The notes beneath the pieces were generated by a model, which worked only from the letters and a program-made list of their open reading frames with translations, searched no databases and was not told where the DNA came from. Shown one piece after another: positions 1 through 6,029 of a stretch of 6,991 nt of DNA (its first letter is position 1; each line of letters opens with the position of its first letter). Made by a program: the position numbers and the translations under genes. This DNA comes from Candidatus Methanophagales archaeon (GTDB lineage Archaea; Halobacteriota; Syntropharchaeia; Alkanophagales; Methanospirareceae), in assembly GCA_030621535.1 (NCBI GenBank), contig JAUXHM010000055.1, positions 1 through 6,991 on the forward strand, given 5' to 3'.

Positions 1-119
1 AGATATGCAGTGAGTAAAAACTAAAAGAAGAGTAGAAGAATAGAAAAAACACGGTTTAAAAAATCCGAGATGCATGGGGATTTACCCTCAAACTTAATTT
101 AGGAAAGTTTGACAAAAAC

Positions 120-180
120 GCTACGCAAGCTTCGTAGCAGGGTACTGTGGTAAGTGCATCCGAGCGCCGAGGTGGGGCGC
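120..180 (+). promoter_or_regulatory. Hairpin-rich 5' leader of the ABM-like gene
   Basis: Two inverted repeats lie just ahead of the small ABM-like gene. The first has perfect 6-bp arms, GCTACG (120-125) and CGTAGC (133-138), around CAAGCTT; apart from one extra C the whole 19 bases is almost a continuous palindrome. The second has GC-rich 5-bp arms, GCGCC (164-168) and GGCGC (176-180). A possible TATA-like stretch, CTTAATTTAG, lies at about 93-102, which would put the transcript start near the first hairpin. The arms are seen directly; that they fold in the mRNA or regulate translation is inference. No known riboswitch class is recognised. Bases 1-92 hold only A-rich sequence and no gene that I can see. 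Confidence 0.35.
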
Positions 181-204
181 GATGATAGAAGTACCAATAA
201 CGAA

Positions 205-215
205 AAGGAGGTGAT
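205..215 (+). promoter_or_regulatory. Strong Shine-Dalgarno site that sets the start at 223
   Basis: AAGGAGGTGAT is complementary to the canonical 3' end of 16S rRNA over its full length and lies 7 nt before the ATG at 223. It decides between that ATG and the in-frame GTG at 154, which would run through this site. It is by far the best ribosome binding site in the window. Confidence 0.85.
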
Positions 216-222
216 AAAAAAA

Positions 223-513
223 ATGCCGTACGCACTAAGCATACTTAAAGTCAAGGACTATGCCAAGTGGAAATCGGGTTTCGATCGTGAGGATGGCGTT
301 GCCCTGCGTAAGGCTGGCGACATGAAGTCGTACCAGCTTTTCCAGACCGGTGATGATCCCAATAAGATTGTGCTCCTCACCGAATTTGATAATTTGGACG
401 TTGCTCGGAAGTTCATACAATCCGAGGAATTGCAAGAGGCGAGTCAGCAGAGTGGTGTAGTTTCTATGCTTGAGACATACTACCTCGAAGAGGTTGAAAA
501 GAAGTCCGTGTGA
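223..513 (+). CDS. Small ABM-like dimeric alpha/beta-barrel protein (96 aa)
   Basis: This encodes a 96-residue soluble protein with no signal peptide or membrane segment. It begins with a short beta strand (MPYALSILKV), then an amphipathic helix with KDYAKWKSGF, a central strand pair (KSYQLFQTG and NKIVLLTEF), a helix rich in acidic residues around LDVARKFIQSEELQEA, and a final strand near ETYYLEEV. This order matches the ferredoxin-like fold of the antibiotic biosynthesis monooxygenase / stress-responsive dimeric barrel superfamily, whose members are usually about 95-110 aa. Members include cofactor-free monooxygenases and many proteins of unknown role, and nothing here proves catalysis. The ATG at 223 is chosen over the GTG at 154 because of the strong ribosome binding site at 205-215. 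It is separated from livG by 239 bp, so a shared function with the transporter is not indicated. The fold is fairly likely; the reaction is unknown. Confidence 0.8.
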   Translation: MPYALSILKVKDYAKWKSGFDREDGVALRKAGDMKSYQLFQTGDDPNKIVLLTEFDNLDVARKFIQSEELQEASQQSGVVSMLETYYLEEVEKKSV

Positions 514-752
514 TTGACAAGCTAACAGATGCAAGTGGTGAAGTCTTGGATGCTAATGTTACGTGGTGGGCTGTCTTTCTTTCAACTCGAAACTCTTTGA
601 GTTTTGTCCTTCGTTCGCACTCGGCTAACAGCGGATAAAAGGGAACTCAAAGGTTCTCACAAATTTGACTATCGGCTTTTATTTGCGAGATGCCACACGC
701 CATTGCAAAAATACGCAGGTTTTTTATAGTTATAACACAGACGTGATACCCA
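514..752. other. Gene-free spacer with inverted repeats
   Basis: I see no credible gene in these 239 bases. They contain a small hairpin candidate, AAACTC (590-595) and GAGTTT (599-604), followed by a short T run that could help end the transcript of the preceding gene. A 9-bp inverted repeat, CTTTGAGTT (595-603) and AACTCAAAG (644-652), overlaps it and offers an alternative pairing. The last ~35 bases carry the livG promoter candidate. Confidence 0.4.
721..736 (+). promoter_or_regulatory. Archaeal TATA-like promoter of livG
   Basis: TTTTTATAG at 721-729, continuing into TATAAC, lies about 28 nt before the livG ATG at 753, the distance expected from an archaeal TATA box to a transcript start. 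It implies a leaderless or very short-leader livG mRNA. The A-rich bases just upstream (707-712) could be part of a BRE but do not match it well. A weak GTGAT (743-747) is the only ribosome-site-like sequence. Confidence 0.5.
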
Positions 753-1481
753 ATGCTTTCCATAAAAAAAGTAAGCAAGCACTTTGGCAGCATAACCGCC
801 GTTAAGGACGTAAGCTTTAGAATAAAGAAGGGAGCGATAGTCGGCCTTGTGGGGCCGAACGGCGCGGGAAAATCAACGCTCCTGAACGTCGTCAGTGGCG
901 TCTATTTACCCAGCTCGGGTTCTATCGTATTCGACGGGCGGGACATAACAAACCTGAGCCCCAATAAAGTATGTAAGCTGGGGATTGCTAAGACATTCCA
1001 GCTTGTACACTCGTTCCCTGAACTCTCCGCATTTCAAAACGTCCTTGTAGGTGCGTTGTTCGGTAACTCGGGGAAAATCAGCTTCGTGGAAGCCCGGGAC
1101 AAGGTAGAAAAGAATCTTGAATTCGTGGGCTATCCGTTGGATAAGAAAAATTACCCGGTAAAAAACCTTAACGTTGTCGAGCTTAAGCGGGTACAACTTG
1201 CGAGAGCTCTTGCAACCGACCCGAAACTGCTCCTGCTGGATGAGGTAACGACGGGGTTAAATCCGAAAGAGAGCAATGATGCAATCTCACTGATACAGAA
1301 AATCCGGGAGTTTGGAATAACAATACTTATGGTTGAGCATGTTATGAGGGTTATAATGAATGTCTCCGACAGTATTGTTGTACTACACCACGGAGAAAAA
1401 ATAGCAGAAGGAACACCCGCCGAGATATCAAAAAATGAAAACGTTATAAACTCATACCTCGGACAAAAAACATATATGTGA
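753..1481 (+). CDS. livG: Branched-chain amino acid (HAAT) ABC transporter ATPase LivG
   Basis: This is one of the two cytoplasmic ATPases that drive a Liv-type importer; it pairs with LivF under the LivH/LivM permeases. The 242-aa length is close to the usual 240-260. Walker A is GPNGAGKST (34-42), the Q-loop glutamine is Q83 in KTFQ, Walker B is LLLLLDE (158-164), followed by the LivG-like TTGLNP, and the switch histidine is H196 in VEHVM. The signature region reads LNVVELKRVQLARAL (139-153), without a classical LSGGQ, and the Walker B end is DEV rather than DEP; similar degenerate forms are known among LivG proteins. The C-terminus (IAEGTPAEI, INSYLG) is also typical. The start is the first ATG after an in-frame stop at 744-746. 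livF follows 144 bp downstream, with a repeat between them. The family is confident; the substrate is not determined. Confidence 0.93.
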   Translation: MLSIKKVSKHFGSITAVKDVSFRIKKGAIVGLVGPNGAGKSTLLNVVSGVYLPSSGSIVFDGRDITNLSPNKVCKLGIAKTFQLVHSFPELSAFQNVLVGALFGNSGKISFVEARDKVEKNLEFVGYPLDKKNYPVKNLNVVELKRVQLARALATDPKLLLLDEVTTGLNPKESNDAISLIQKIREFGITILMVEHVMRVIMNVSDSIVVLHHGEKIAEGTPAEISKNENVINSYLGQKTYM

Positions 1482-1490
1482 GAACAAAAA

Positions 1491-1600
1491 AATAAATTGT
1501 TGACACAGATTAACGCAGATTAACACAGATGATTAAAATCAACACTGTTAAGCTAAAATAAGTCCGCGTAAATCAGTGTAAATCTGTGTCTCAAATAGAA
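1491..1600. repeat. Intergenic palindromic repeat, copy 1 (livG/livF gap)
   Basis: The ~110 bp element aligns without gaps to 4464-4573, with about 11 differences counted by eye (about 90% identity). The core is 1502-1590 (89 bp); its first 32 bases are identical in the two copies. The left arm holds three units of ACRCAGATTA-like sequence at a 10-bp period. The right arm (about 1561-1590) holds the inverted form, and the outer GACACAGATT/AATCTGTGTC ends are perfectly complementary. A weaker, gapped similarity continues to about 1620. It has no coding capacity and resembles a small non-autonomous or REP/MITE-like element. It lies entirely within the spacer between livG and livF. Confidence 0.85.
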
Positions 1601-1625
1601 GAAGGTTATAGCTATACAATGCAAT

Positions 1626-2336
1626 ATGCTCGATATAAAGGACTTAAGCGTCTACTATGACAAGGTGCAGGTGCTGTGGGATGTATCCTTCGGCATCGAA
1701 GAGGGCGAGGTTGTAACCCTGCTCGGCTCTAATGGAGCCGGGAAATCAACCACGGTAAAGACCATCCAGGGCCTGCTTAAATCAAAGACAGGCAGTATAA
1801 GATTCGAGGATAAGCATATTGAGGGACTACCAGCATACAAGGTGGTGAACGAGGGGATTGCTCTAGTTCCCGAAGGTAGAGAGATATTTCCGAAGATGAG
1901 CGTTCTTGAAAACCTTGTTTTAGGTGCTTACGTGCCAAGAGCAAGAGCAAAGGAGTTACGTGAACAAAATCTCGAATGGGTACTCAAACTCTTCCCGAAA
2001 CTTGAAGAGCGTAAAAAGCAGCTCGCAGGTACAATGAGCGGAGGAGAACAGCAGATGCTCGCCATAGCACGCGCTCTGATGTCAAAACCAAAGCTTCTGA
2101 TGCTCGATGAACCTTCCCTCGGATTAGCTCCGGTAATCGTATTACAGGTATTTGACATAATCAAAAAGCTGAATGAAGAAGGTGTTACCATATTGCTTGT
2201 GGAACAGAACATACATCATGCACTTGAGATTTCTGACCGCGCATACGTTCTGGAGAAAGGCAGGATAATTCTGCAGGGAAAAGGTTCGGAGCTTCTTGAT
2301 GACGAGTATGTGAAAAACGCATACCTGGGAATTTAA
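1626..2336 (+). CDS. livF: Branched-chain amino acid (HAAT) ABC transporter ATPase LivF
   Basis: This is the second ATPase of the Liv-type importer, cytoplasmic, expected to form a heterodimer with LivG. It is 236 aa, the normal LivF length. Walker A is GSNGAGKST (34-42), the region after it carries the LivF hallmark VPEGREIFPKMSVLENL (81-97), the signature is MSGGEQQ (137-143), and Walker B is LLMLDEP (157-163) followed by SLGLAP. The switch position is glutamine in LVEQN (191-195), which is normal for LivF rather than a defect. The protein ends in NAYLGI. The ATG at 1626 gives a standard N-terminus (MLDIKDLSVYY). No strong ribosome site is seen; a TATA-like TTATAGCTATA (1607-1617) is too close for an ordinary promoter of this gene, so livF may depend on read-through from livG. 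Confidence 0.95.
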   Translation: MLDIKDLSVYYDKVQVLWDVSFGIEEGEVVTLLGSNGAGKSTTVKTIQGLLKSKTGSIRFEDKHIEGLPAYKVVNEGIALVPEGREIFPKMSVLENLVLGAYVPRARAKELREQNLEWVLKLFPKLEERKKQLAGTMSGGEQQMLAIARALMSKPKLLMLDEPSLGLAPVIVLQVFDIIKKLNEEGVTILLVEQNIHHALEISDRAYVLEKGRIILQGKGSELLDDEYVKNAYLGI

Positions 2337-2360
2337 CATGCTCAATAAGAGGTCATTTAT

Positions 2361-2532
2361 GATGCATGATGCCGGATACAGGATACATGAGGAAGGAATA
2401 TGGCATTTTGGTCGTATAAGATTTTGGAAATATACCAGTTAAGTCATGATTAGGTAATTAAAATTCGTAATTAACGCTGTGGAATCCGGTCATAAATCAT
2501 AGTCCTGCATCTTGCATCTTGTATCCTGCATC
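2361..2532. repeat. Inverted pair of GATRCAN heptamer arrays in the convergent gap
   Basis: Between the facing 3' ends of livF and livM lie two short tandem arrays in opposite orientation. The left one (2361-2388) reads GATGCAT, GATGCCG, GATACAG, GATACAT. The right one (2505-2532), read on the - strand, gives GATGCAG, GATACAA, GATGCAA, GATGCAG. Together they can fold into an imperfect stem of about 28 bp around a 116-nt loop that also carries an AT-rich near-palindrome (about 2454-2475). It may serve both genes as a transcript end or may be a mobile repeat. The arrays are seen directly; the role is inference. No other gene lies in 2337-2541. Confidence 0.7.
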
Positions 2533-2541
2533 CTGAGGCAT

Positions 2542-3492
2542 TCACAACCGAAGTCTTGCTTTTATCTTCTCCGGGAGAGACACAAGCCCTTTTGGCAGGA
2601 ATATCACAATAAGGATAAGGACCAGCCCAATTAGTACGACACCCTCATAGACCAACCCGAAAGACCGTAGAACCTCCCAGACAAATGTAATTACGACCGT
2701 ACCAAGTATTGGACCTCCAATGGTGAAGAGGCCTCCGCTTATAGAATATATTATCGGCCAGAAGGATATGTCAATGCCGTAAACCTCTGGGGTTATGTAC
2801 CCAAAATGATGTATCTCTAATGCTCCGGCAATCCCGGTGAAAAATGCGCTTATGGCAAACGCCAACAGCTTATATTTTATAATATTGATGCCCATCAACT
2901 TTGCTTCAAGCTCGTTCTCCCGTATTGCCTCCAGAGCGAGCCCCACCCGCGACTTCGTTATCAGGTAGATTATGACGATTGCCACAACCGTTATAAGTAG
3001 CATGACGTAATACTCATACAGGATATAATTGGGTATCGTTACGGGAATTAATTTTTTCACGGGGATGCCGTCCCAGCCTCCGGTAAGCCACGAAAGCTCC
3101 GTGGTTATCGTATGGACGATAATCGCGAACCCGAAGGTGACCATACCGAGAAACCACTCTCTCAACCGCACACAGGTAAGACCTATTAGAACACCAATAA
3201 ACGCAGCAAATAAACCACCCGCAAGTATTGTCACAAGCGGGTGAAGGCCAAGGCTCCGTGCGATAATCGCAGAGGTATAACCGCCAATACCGAAGAATGC
3301 GGCATGCCCTAACGAACCCTGTCCCGAAAGAGCAAGCAGGTTCCACGCCGAAGAATAAATGATAAAAACGAGCATTATAATTAAAACCGTCAGCAGGTAG
3401 TGATTGATTCCAAAAATCAGGGGTATTAGTAACGCAACCACCAATGAGAGAAGTCCAATCCAGGTTTTTATGTTCTGCCTATCTGATTTCAT
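2542..3492 (-). CDS. livM: Branched-chain amino acid (HAAT) ABC transporter permease LivM
   Basis: This is an integral membrane permease of 316 aa that forms the channel with LivH. The N-terminal hydrophobic stretches (about 10-30 and 32-47) are followed by the family hallmark WNLLALSGQGSLGHAAFFGI (50-69) and GGYTSA. Further hydrophobic segments lie at about 80-107, 113-130, 160-180, 208-226, 242-275 and 278-300. The cytoplasmic coupling loop that docks on the ATPases is RVGLALEAIRENELEAKLMG (182-201). The conserved GGLFTIGGPILGT (253-265) and FLPKGL (298-303) complete the pattern. Its ATG begins one base after the livH stop codon (TAA-G-ATG), with a purine-rich GGGAGAG site (3497-3503) inside the end of livH, so translation is probably coupled. 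It is the last gene of the livKHM unit. Confidence 0.94.
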   Translation of the reverse strand: MKSDRQNIKTWIGLLSLVVALLIPLIFGINHYLLTVLIIMLVFIIYSSAWNLLALSGQGSLGHAAFFGIGGYTSAIIARSLGLHPLVTILAGGLFAAFIGVLIGLTCVRLREWFLGMVTFGFAIIVHTITTELSWLTGGWDGIPVKKLIPVTIPNYILYEYYVMLLITVVAIVIIYLITKSRVGLALEAIRENELEAKLMGINIIKYKLLAFAISAFFTGIAGALEIHHFGYITPEVYGIDISFWPIIYSISGGLFTIGGPILGTVVITFVWEVLRSFGLVYEGVVLIGLVLILIVIFLPKGLVSLPEKIKARLRL

Positions 3493-3493
3493 C

Positions 3494-4405
3494 TTACTCT
3501 CCCTTCTCCCCGAATATGCCTGTCGGCCTTATTACGAGCACAATGATTAGAATAAAGAATGCTATTGTGTCTTTCCACGCCGTGAATGACATTTCAACCC
3601 CGAATACCGCCACAAAAGATTGCATGAGGAACGGCACAATGTTTTCTGCAATGCCCAGCGTCAAGCCAGCGACAATGGCACCGGGTATACTACCCAGCCC
3701 ACCGATGATTATGACCGCAAACGCCTTTATTGCTGGTATAGAGCCCATATACGGATTTACCATTTGACCGCTTATCATCCATAAACTACCTGCTACCGCA
3801 GCAAGCGTGGAACCCAAAGCGAAACTGAGCATGTCCATTCGTTCCACATTAATGCCCATTAACGAGGCTGCTTCGCGGTTCTGGCTTGCGGCACGCATTG
3901 CTCTACCAACGGTGGTTCGCTTCATGAAGACATGAAAGACAATCAAGATGATGAATGTAATCACAATAATGGCAACGTAATCCAGTGGCAGCGTGATAGA
4001 GCCTATGGAGACAGAGATGCCACTGTACGGGCTGTGAATAGACCGTGAGTCTGCGGACCATAACAAAGCCGCTAAATTCTGGAATACATAAATCAATCCA
4101 AGACTGAGAAATATCTCATTCAATTTCCCGGTGCCCAATATTGGTCGGAAACAAAGCCGTTCAATAAGCACCCCTAAGAATGCCATAAGAAGCACGACCA
4201 CAGGGATTATGAGATAAGGATTTATCTCGGAATATGTATAGACCCAGAAGGTCGCGTATGCAGCAATCATCAACAATTCGCCGTGAGCGAAGTTTACAAC
4301 CTTCATAACACCAAAAATCAGGTTCAGACCGATGGCTAAAAGGATGTAAATGCAGCCCGCATACAGACCCCATGCTAAAATAAGAAGGAAAACACCTGTA
4401 TCCAT
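3494..4405 (-). CDS. livH: Branched-chain amino acid (HAAT) ABC transporter permease LivH
   Basis: This is the partner membrane permease of LivM. With the ATG at 4405 it is 303 aa, a normal LivH length, and starts MDTGVFLLIL like other family members. Hallmarks are the first membrane span leading into GLNLIFGVMKVVNFAHGE (26-43), the cytoplasmic coupling loop TTVGRAMRAASQNREAASLM (154-173) preceding GINVERM, the loop and span KAFAVIIIGGLGSIPGAIVA (217-236), and the C-terminal RPTGIFGEKGE. About eight to nine hydrophobic segments are visible. An in-frame TTG at 4453 would add 16 residues (MKKSNPFLFFYSLTKT), but it has no ribosome site and the family normally begins near the chosen ATG. It overlaps functionally with livM, one base downstream, and is separated from livK by 210 bp that include a repeat. 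Confidence 0.93.
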   Translation of the reverse strand: MDTGVFLLILAWGLYAGCIYILLAIGLNLIFGVMKVVNFAHGELLMIAAYATFWVYTYSEINPYLIIPVVVLLMAFLGVLIERLCFRPILGTGKLNEIFLSLGLIYVFQNLAALLWSADSRSIHSPYSGISVSIGSITLPLDYVAIIVITFIILIVFHVFMKRTTVGRAMRAASQNREAASLMGINVERMDMLSFALGSTLAAVAGSLWMISGQMVNPYMGSIPAIKAFAVIIIGGLGSIPGAIVAGLTLGIAENIVPFLMQSFVAVFGVEMSFTAWKDTIAFFILIIVLVIRPTGIFGEKGE

Positions 4406-4417
4406 GGTTTTAGTTAA

Positions 4418-4436
4418 AGAATAAAAGAATAAAAAG
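4418..4436 (-). promoter_or_regulatory. Possible TATA-like promoter of livH
   Basis: Read on the - strand, this T-rich stretch contains TTTTTATTC followed by TTTTATTC, ending roughly 15-30 nt before the livH ATG at 4405. No Shine-Dalgarno site precedes that ATG, which would suit a leaderless livHM transcript made separately from livK. The signal is only AT-rich and repetitive, so this is a weak call. Confidence 0.3.
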
Positions 4437-4463
4437 GGATTGCTTTTTTTCAAGAAAACAGAA

Positions 4464-4573
4464 AATAAATTATGGACACAGATTAACGCAGATTAACACA
4501 GATGATAAGAATCAGCACGGTTAAACTAAAATAAATCTGCGTAAATCAGTGTAAATCCGTGTCTTAAATAGAA
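4464..4573. repeat. Intergenic palindromic repeat, copy 2 (livK/livH gap)
   Basis: This is the second copy of the element at 1491-1600, in the same orientation on the + strand, with the 89-bp core at 4475-4563 (8 mismatches to copy 1 by eye). It has the same three 10-bp-spaced CAGATTA units on the left and the inverted TAAATC-containing units on the right. The right flank continues with AGAAAGAAG and a TATA-like box, loosely matching the flank of copy 1. It lies wholly in the gap between livK and livH, so it is transcribed in the opposite sense relative to copy 1 if read through with the neighbouring genes. Confidence 0.85.
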
Positions 4574-4581
4574 AGAAGCTA

Positions 4582-4592
4582 TACTTTATATA
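4582..4592. promoter_or_regulatory. Consensus-like TATA box beside repeat copy 2
   Basis: ACTTTATATAC is very close to the archaeal TATA consensus. On the + strand it has purines and A-rich bases upstream (AGAAAGAAG), resembling a BRE, and would direct transcription antisense to the 3' end of livK. On the - strand it would read towards livH but lies about 180 bp from its start and has T-rich rather than A-rich sequence upstream. Direction and activity are unproven. Confidence 0.35.
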
Positions 4593-4594
4593 CA

Positions 4595-4614
4595 ATAAAA
4601 AAGAAAAAAAGGGG
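4595..4614 (-). terminator. T-rich terminator tract after livK
   Basis: Immediately after the livK stop codon the - strand reads CCCC followed by seven T, C, six T and ATT. Archaeal RNA polymerase commonly stops at such T tracts without a hairpin. It would let livK be made in larger amounts than the permeases, as is usual for binding proteins. Partial read-through into livHM is also possible. Confidence 0.55.
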
Positions 4615-4615
4615 A

Positions 4616-5947
4616 TTATGCACCCCCTGTTCCTGGCTCGTACCAATCCGGCAGTACAAAATCGGTTTCCTTTACGCTCTCTGGCCAGACTATCTTTGGT
4701 CTTGTTTCTCCCGCTGCTTCGTCCATGATTAACTGCTGCATATAAAGTGCGAATTTGCTCTCTCTGTAATCGGACGAGAACGTTATCGTATTACCTTCCA
4801 TCACCTCGATAATCTGCGGCATCTCGAGTTCGGCGAGCGAAGCCCTGGCCTTCTCTTTATCCACGCTATTGGCGTTCTTAATCGCTTCGGCTGCGATGTA
4901 AACACCCTCGTATGTTGATGCACCCATCATACCCGGCGGTGCGCCCCATTTGCTCTTGAAGTCGTCTCTGAACTTTAGTACGTTACTGCGTATTGCTCCT
5001 GCGGGGTTGGCATAGGGTCCAAACCTGCTCTCCTGTATCGAGTATTCGCCCCATTCTCCTACTCCTGTGTAGTAATCCGGGTGGTCATTACACTCAACAG
5101 AGAGGTAGATTGTGTTCAAACCAACGTCCCGCCTGCCCTGCGCCACTATGAGTGTCTGCTCGTTAAGGAACGCAGCAGGATAGACAACGTCCGGTTTGGC
5201 TGCTTTTATCATGGTAAGAACCGCCCGAAAGTCCGTCTGGCTCATCACGAACTTCTCTGCAGAAACTATCTCCATGTTCAGGTTGTTATTCTCTATCGTC
5301 TTCTTTATACCGTCATAAACGCCTTCACCATAGGCACTGTCTTGATAGATAACCCCAAGCCTCAGCGGTCGGTCCGCAGCGAAATCGGATTTTGTGTATA
5401 TAGCTGGTTTTACTGCATCATCAACAAACAACAGCGTTGACTCGGGATAGTCGTCAGTAGTCGGGCAGTGATGGAAGAAATAAGACGTATCTATATCTGT
5501 CCTTCTTGTCATTATCGGAGAAGATGCCCCGGTAATTATAAAAGGCACCTTATGCTCTGCTGCAACTACCTGATCAGCTTTCGTTATTCCGCTCGAGAAT
5601 CCACCGATTAATATATCCACCTTGTCCACCGTAATGAGCTTTGTTACAGCTTTAACACCGCTTTCTCTGCTCGTTTCCGTATCCCCCTTGATTAGCTTCA
5701 CCTTCATGTTAACGCCGTTAACCGGTACACCGCCCTTCGCATTTATCTCATCGGCAGCCAGAACGGCTGCTTGCCACATGTCCGTTCCCGTAGTACTTGC
5801 GCCACCGGTAACTGGAGCGACAATGCCAATTTTTATCTCTCCTGCTGCTTCACCCGGCGTTTCTCCCGTTTTCTCTACACAGCCTGCAAGCAACACTGAA
5901 ATCACCAATACCGTAAATAAAATCCCATACCTGTACTTCTTGTTCAT
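4616..5947 (-). CDS. livK: Liv-type substrate-binding lipoprotein
   Basis: This is the extracytoplasmic binding protein of the importer, 443 aa including the signal. It opens with positively charged MNKKYRYG, a hydrophobic stretch (9-20) and a lipobox LLAGC with the lipidated cysteine at C23, so it should be anchored to the outer face of the membrane. A short Gly/Glu-rich linker leads to the type-1 periplasmic-binding fold: KIGIVAPVTGGASTTGTDMW, AADEINAKGGV, then VDILIGGFSSG and VPFIITGASSP for lobe one, and LRLGVIYQDSAYGEGVYDGI, KPDVVYPAAF for lobe two. This matches the Peripla_BP_6 / leucine-binding group. It is longer than E. coli LivJ/LivK, partly through the signal, a lengthened middle region (about 165-200) and a C-terminal tail. 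The start is backed by an AGGAGGT site 12 nt upstream. Substrate specificity cannot be read from the sequence; amides, urea or other amino acids are possible. Confidence 0.92.
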   Translation of the reverse strand: MNKKYRYGILFTVLVISVLLAGCVEKTGETPGEAAGEIKIGIVAPVTGGASTTGTDMWQAAVLAADEINAKGGVPVNGVNMKVKLIKGDTETSRESGVKAVTKLITVDKVDILIGGFSSGITKADQVVAAEHKVPFIITGASSPIMTRRTDIDTSYFFHHCPTTDDYPESTLLFVDDAVKPAIYTKSDFAADRPLRLGVIYQDSAYGEGVYDGIKKTIENNNLNMEIVSAEKFVMSQTDFRAVLTMIKAAKPDVVYPAAFLNEQTLIVAQGRRDVGLNTIYLSVECNDHPDYYTGVGEWGEYSIQESRFGPYANPAGAIRSNVLKFRDDFKSKWGAPPGMMGASTYEGVYIAAEAIKNANSVDKEKARASLAELEMPQIIEVMEGNTITFSSDYRESKFALYMQQLIMDEAAGETRPKIVWPESVKETDFVLPDWYEPGTGGA

Positions 5948-5959
5948 GTTTTATCCAAT

Positions 5960-5966
5960 ACCTCCT
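5960..5966 (-). promoter_or_regulatory. Ribosome binding site of livK
   Basis: AGGAGGT on the - strand lies 12 nt before the livK ATG at 5947. It is a strong match to the anti-Shine-Dalgarno sequence with a slightly long spacing, and it supports the chosen start. Confidence 0.75.
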
Positions 5967-5986
5967 ACTGTTTTCAAATGCAGAAA

Positions 5987-6009
5987 CTATTTAAAGTTTT
6001 CTATTTTAT
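5987..6009. promoter_or_regulatory. Divergent promoter region livK / thioesterase
   Basis: On the - strand CTTTAAATAG (5987-5996) is preceded by GAAAA, a good BRE-TATA arrangement about 20-30 nt before the livK ribosome site. The same box is nearly symmetrical and on the + strand reads CTATTTAAAG, about 28 nt before the ATG at 6021. A second + strand box, TATTTTAT (6002-6009), is about 25 nt before the ATG at 6030. The two genes thus have overlapping promoter elements within an 82-bp gap. Confidence 0.5.
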
Positions 6010-6029
6010 CTTTTTTAAGGATGATAGAA

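Noticed and set aside
154..222. GTG start at 154 adding 23 residues to the ABM-like protein
   Set aside because: The extension reads through a near-perfect ribosome binding site placed 7 nt before the ATG at 223, and the added residues (HPSAEVGRDD...) do not fit the start of the fold.
1502..1590. CRISPR-like array from the 10-bp-spaced repeats
   Set aside because: The units are too short and have no unique spacers; the arrangement is a palindrome, and no cas gene is present.
3014..3346. Overlapping - strand reading frame inside livM, and similar frames opposite or inside livG, livF, livH and livK
   Set aside because: They lie wholly within strongly recognised genes, are low in recognisable structure and have no start signals; they are shadows of the real frames.
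4406..4453. TTG start at 4453 for livH
   Set aside because: There is no ribosome site or good start codon, and LivH proteins normally begin close to the MDTGVFLL position.
5622..6029. Long N-terminal extension of the thioesterase
   Set aside because: The extension is antisense to the livK N-terminus and signal peptide, and the thioesterase domain is complete from 6030.
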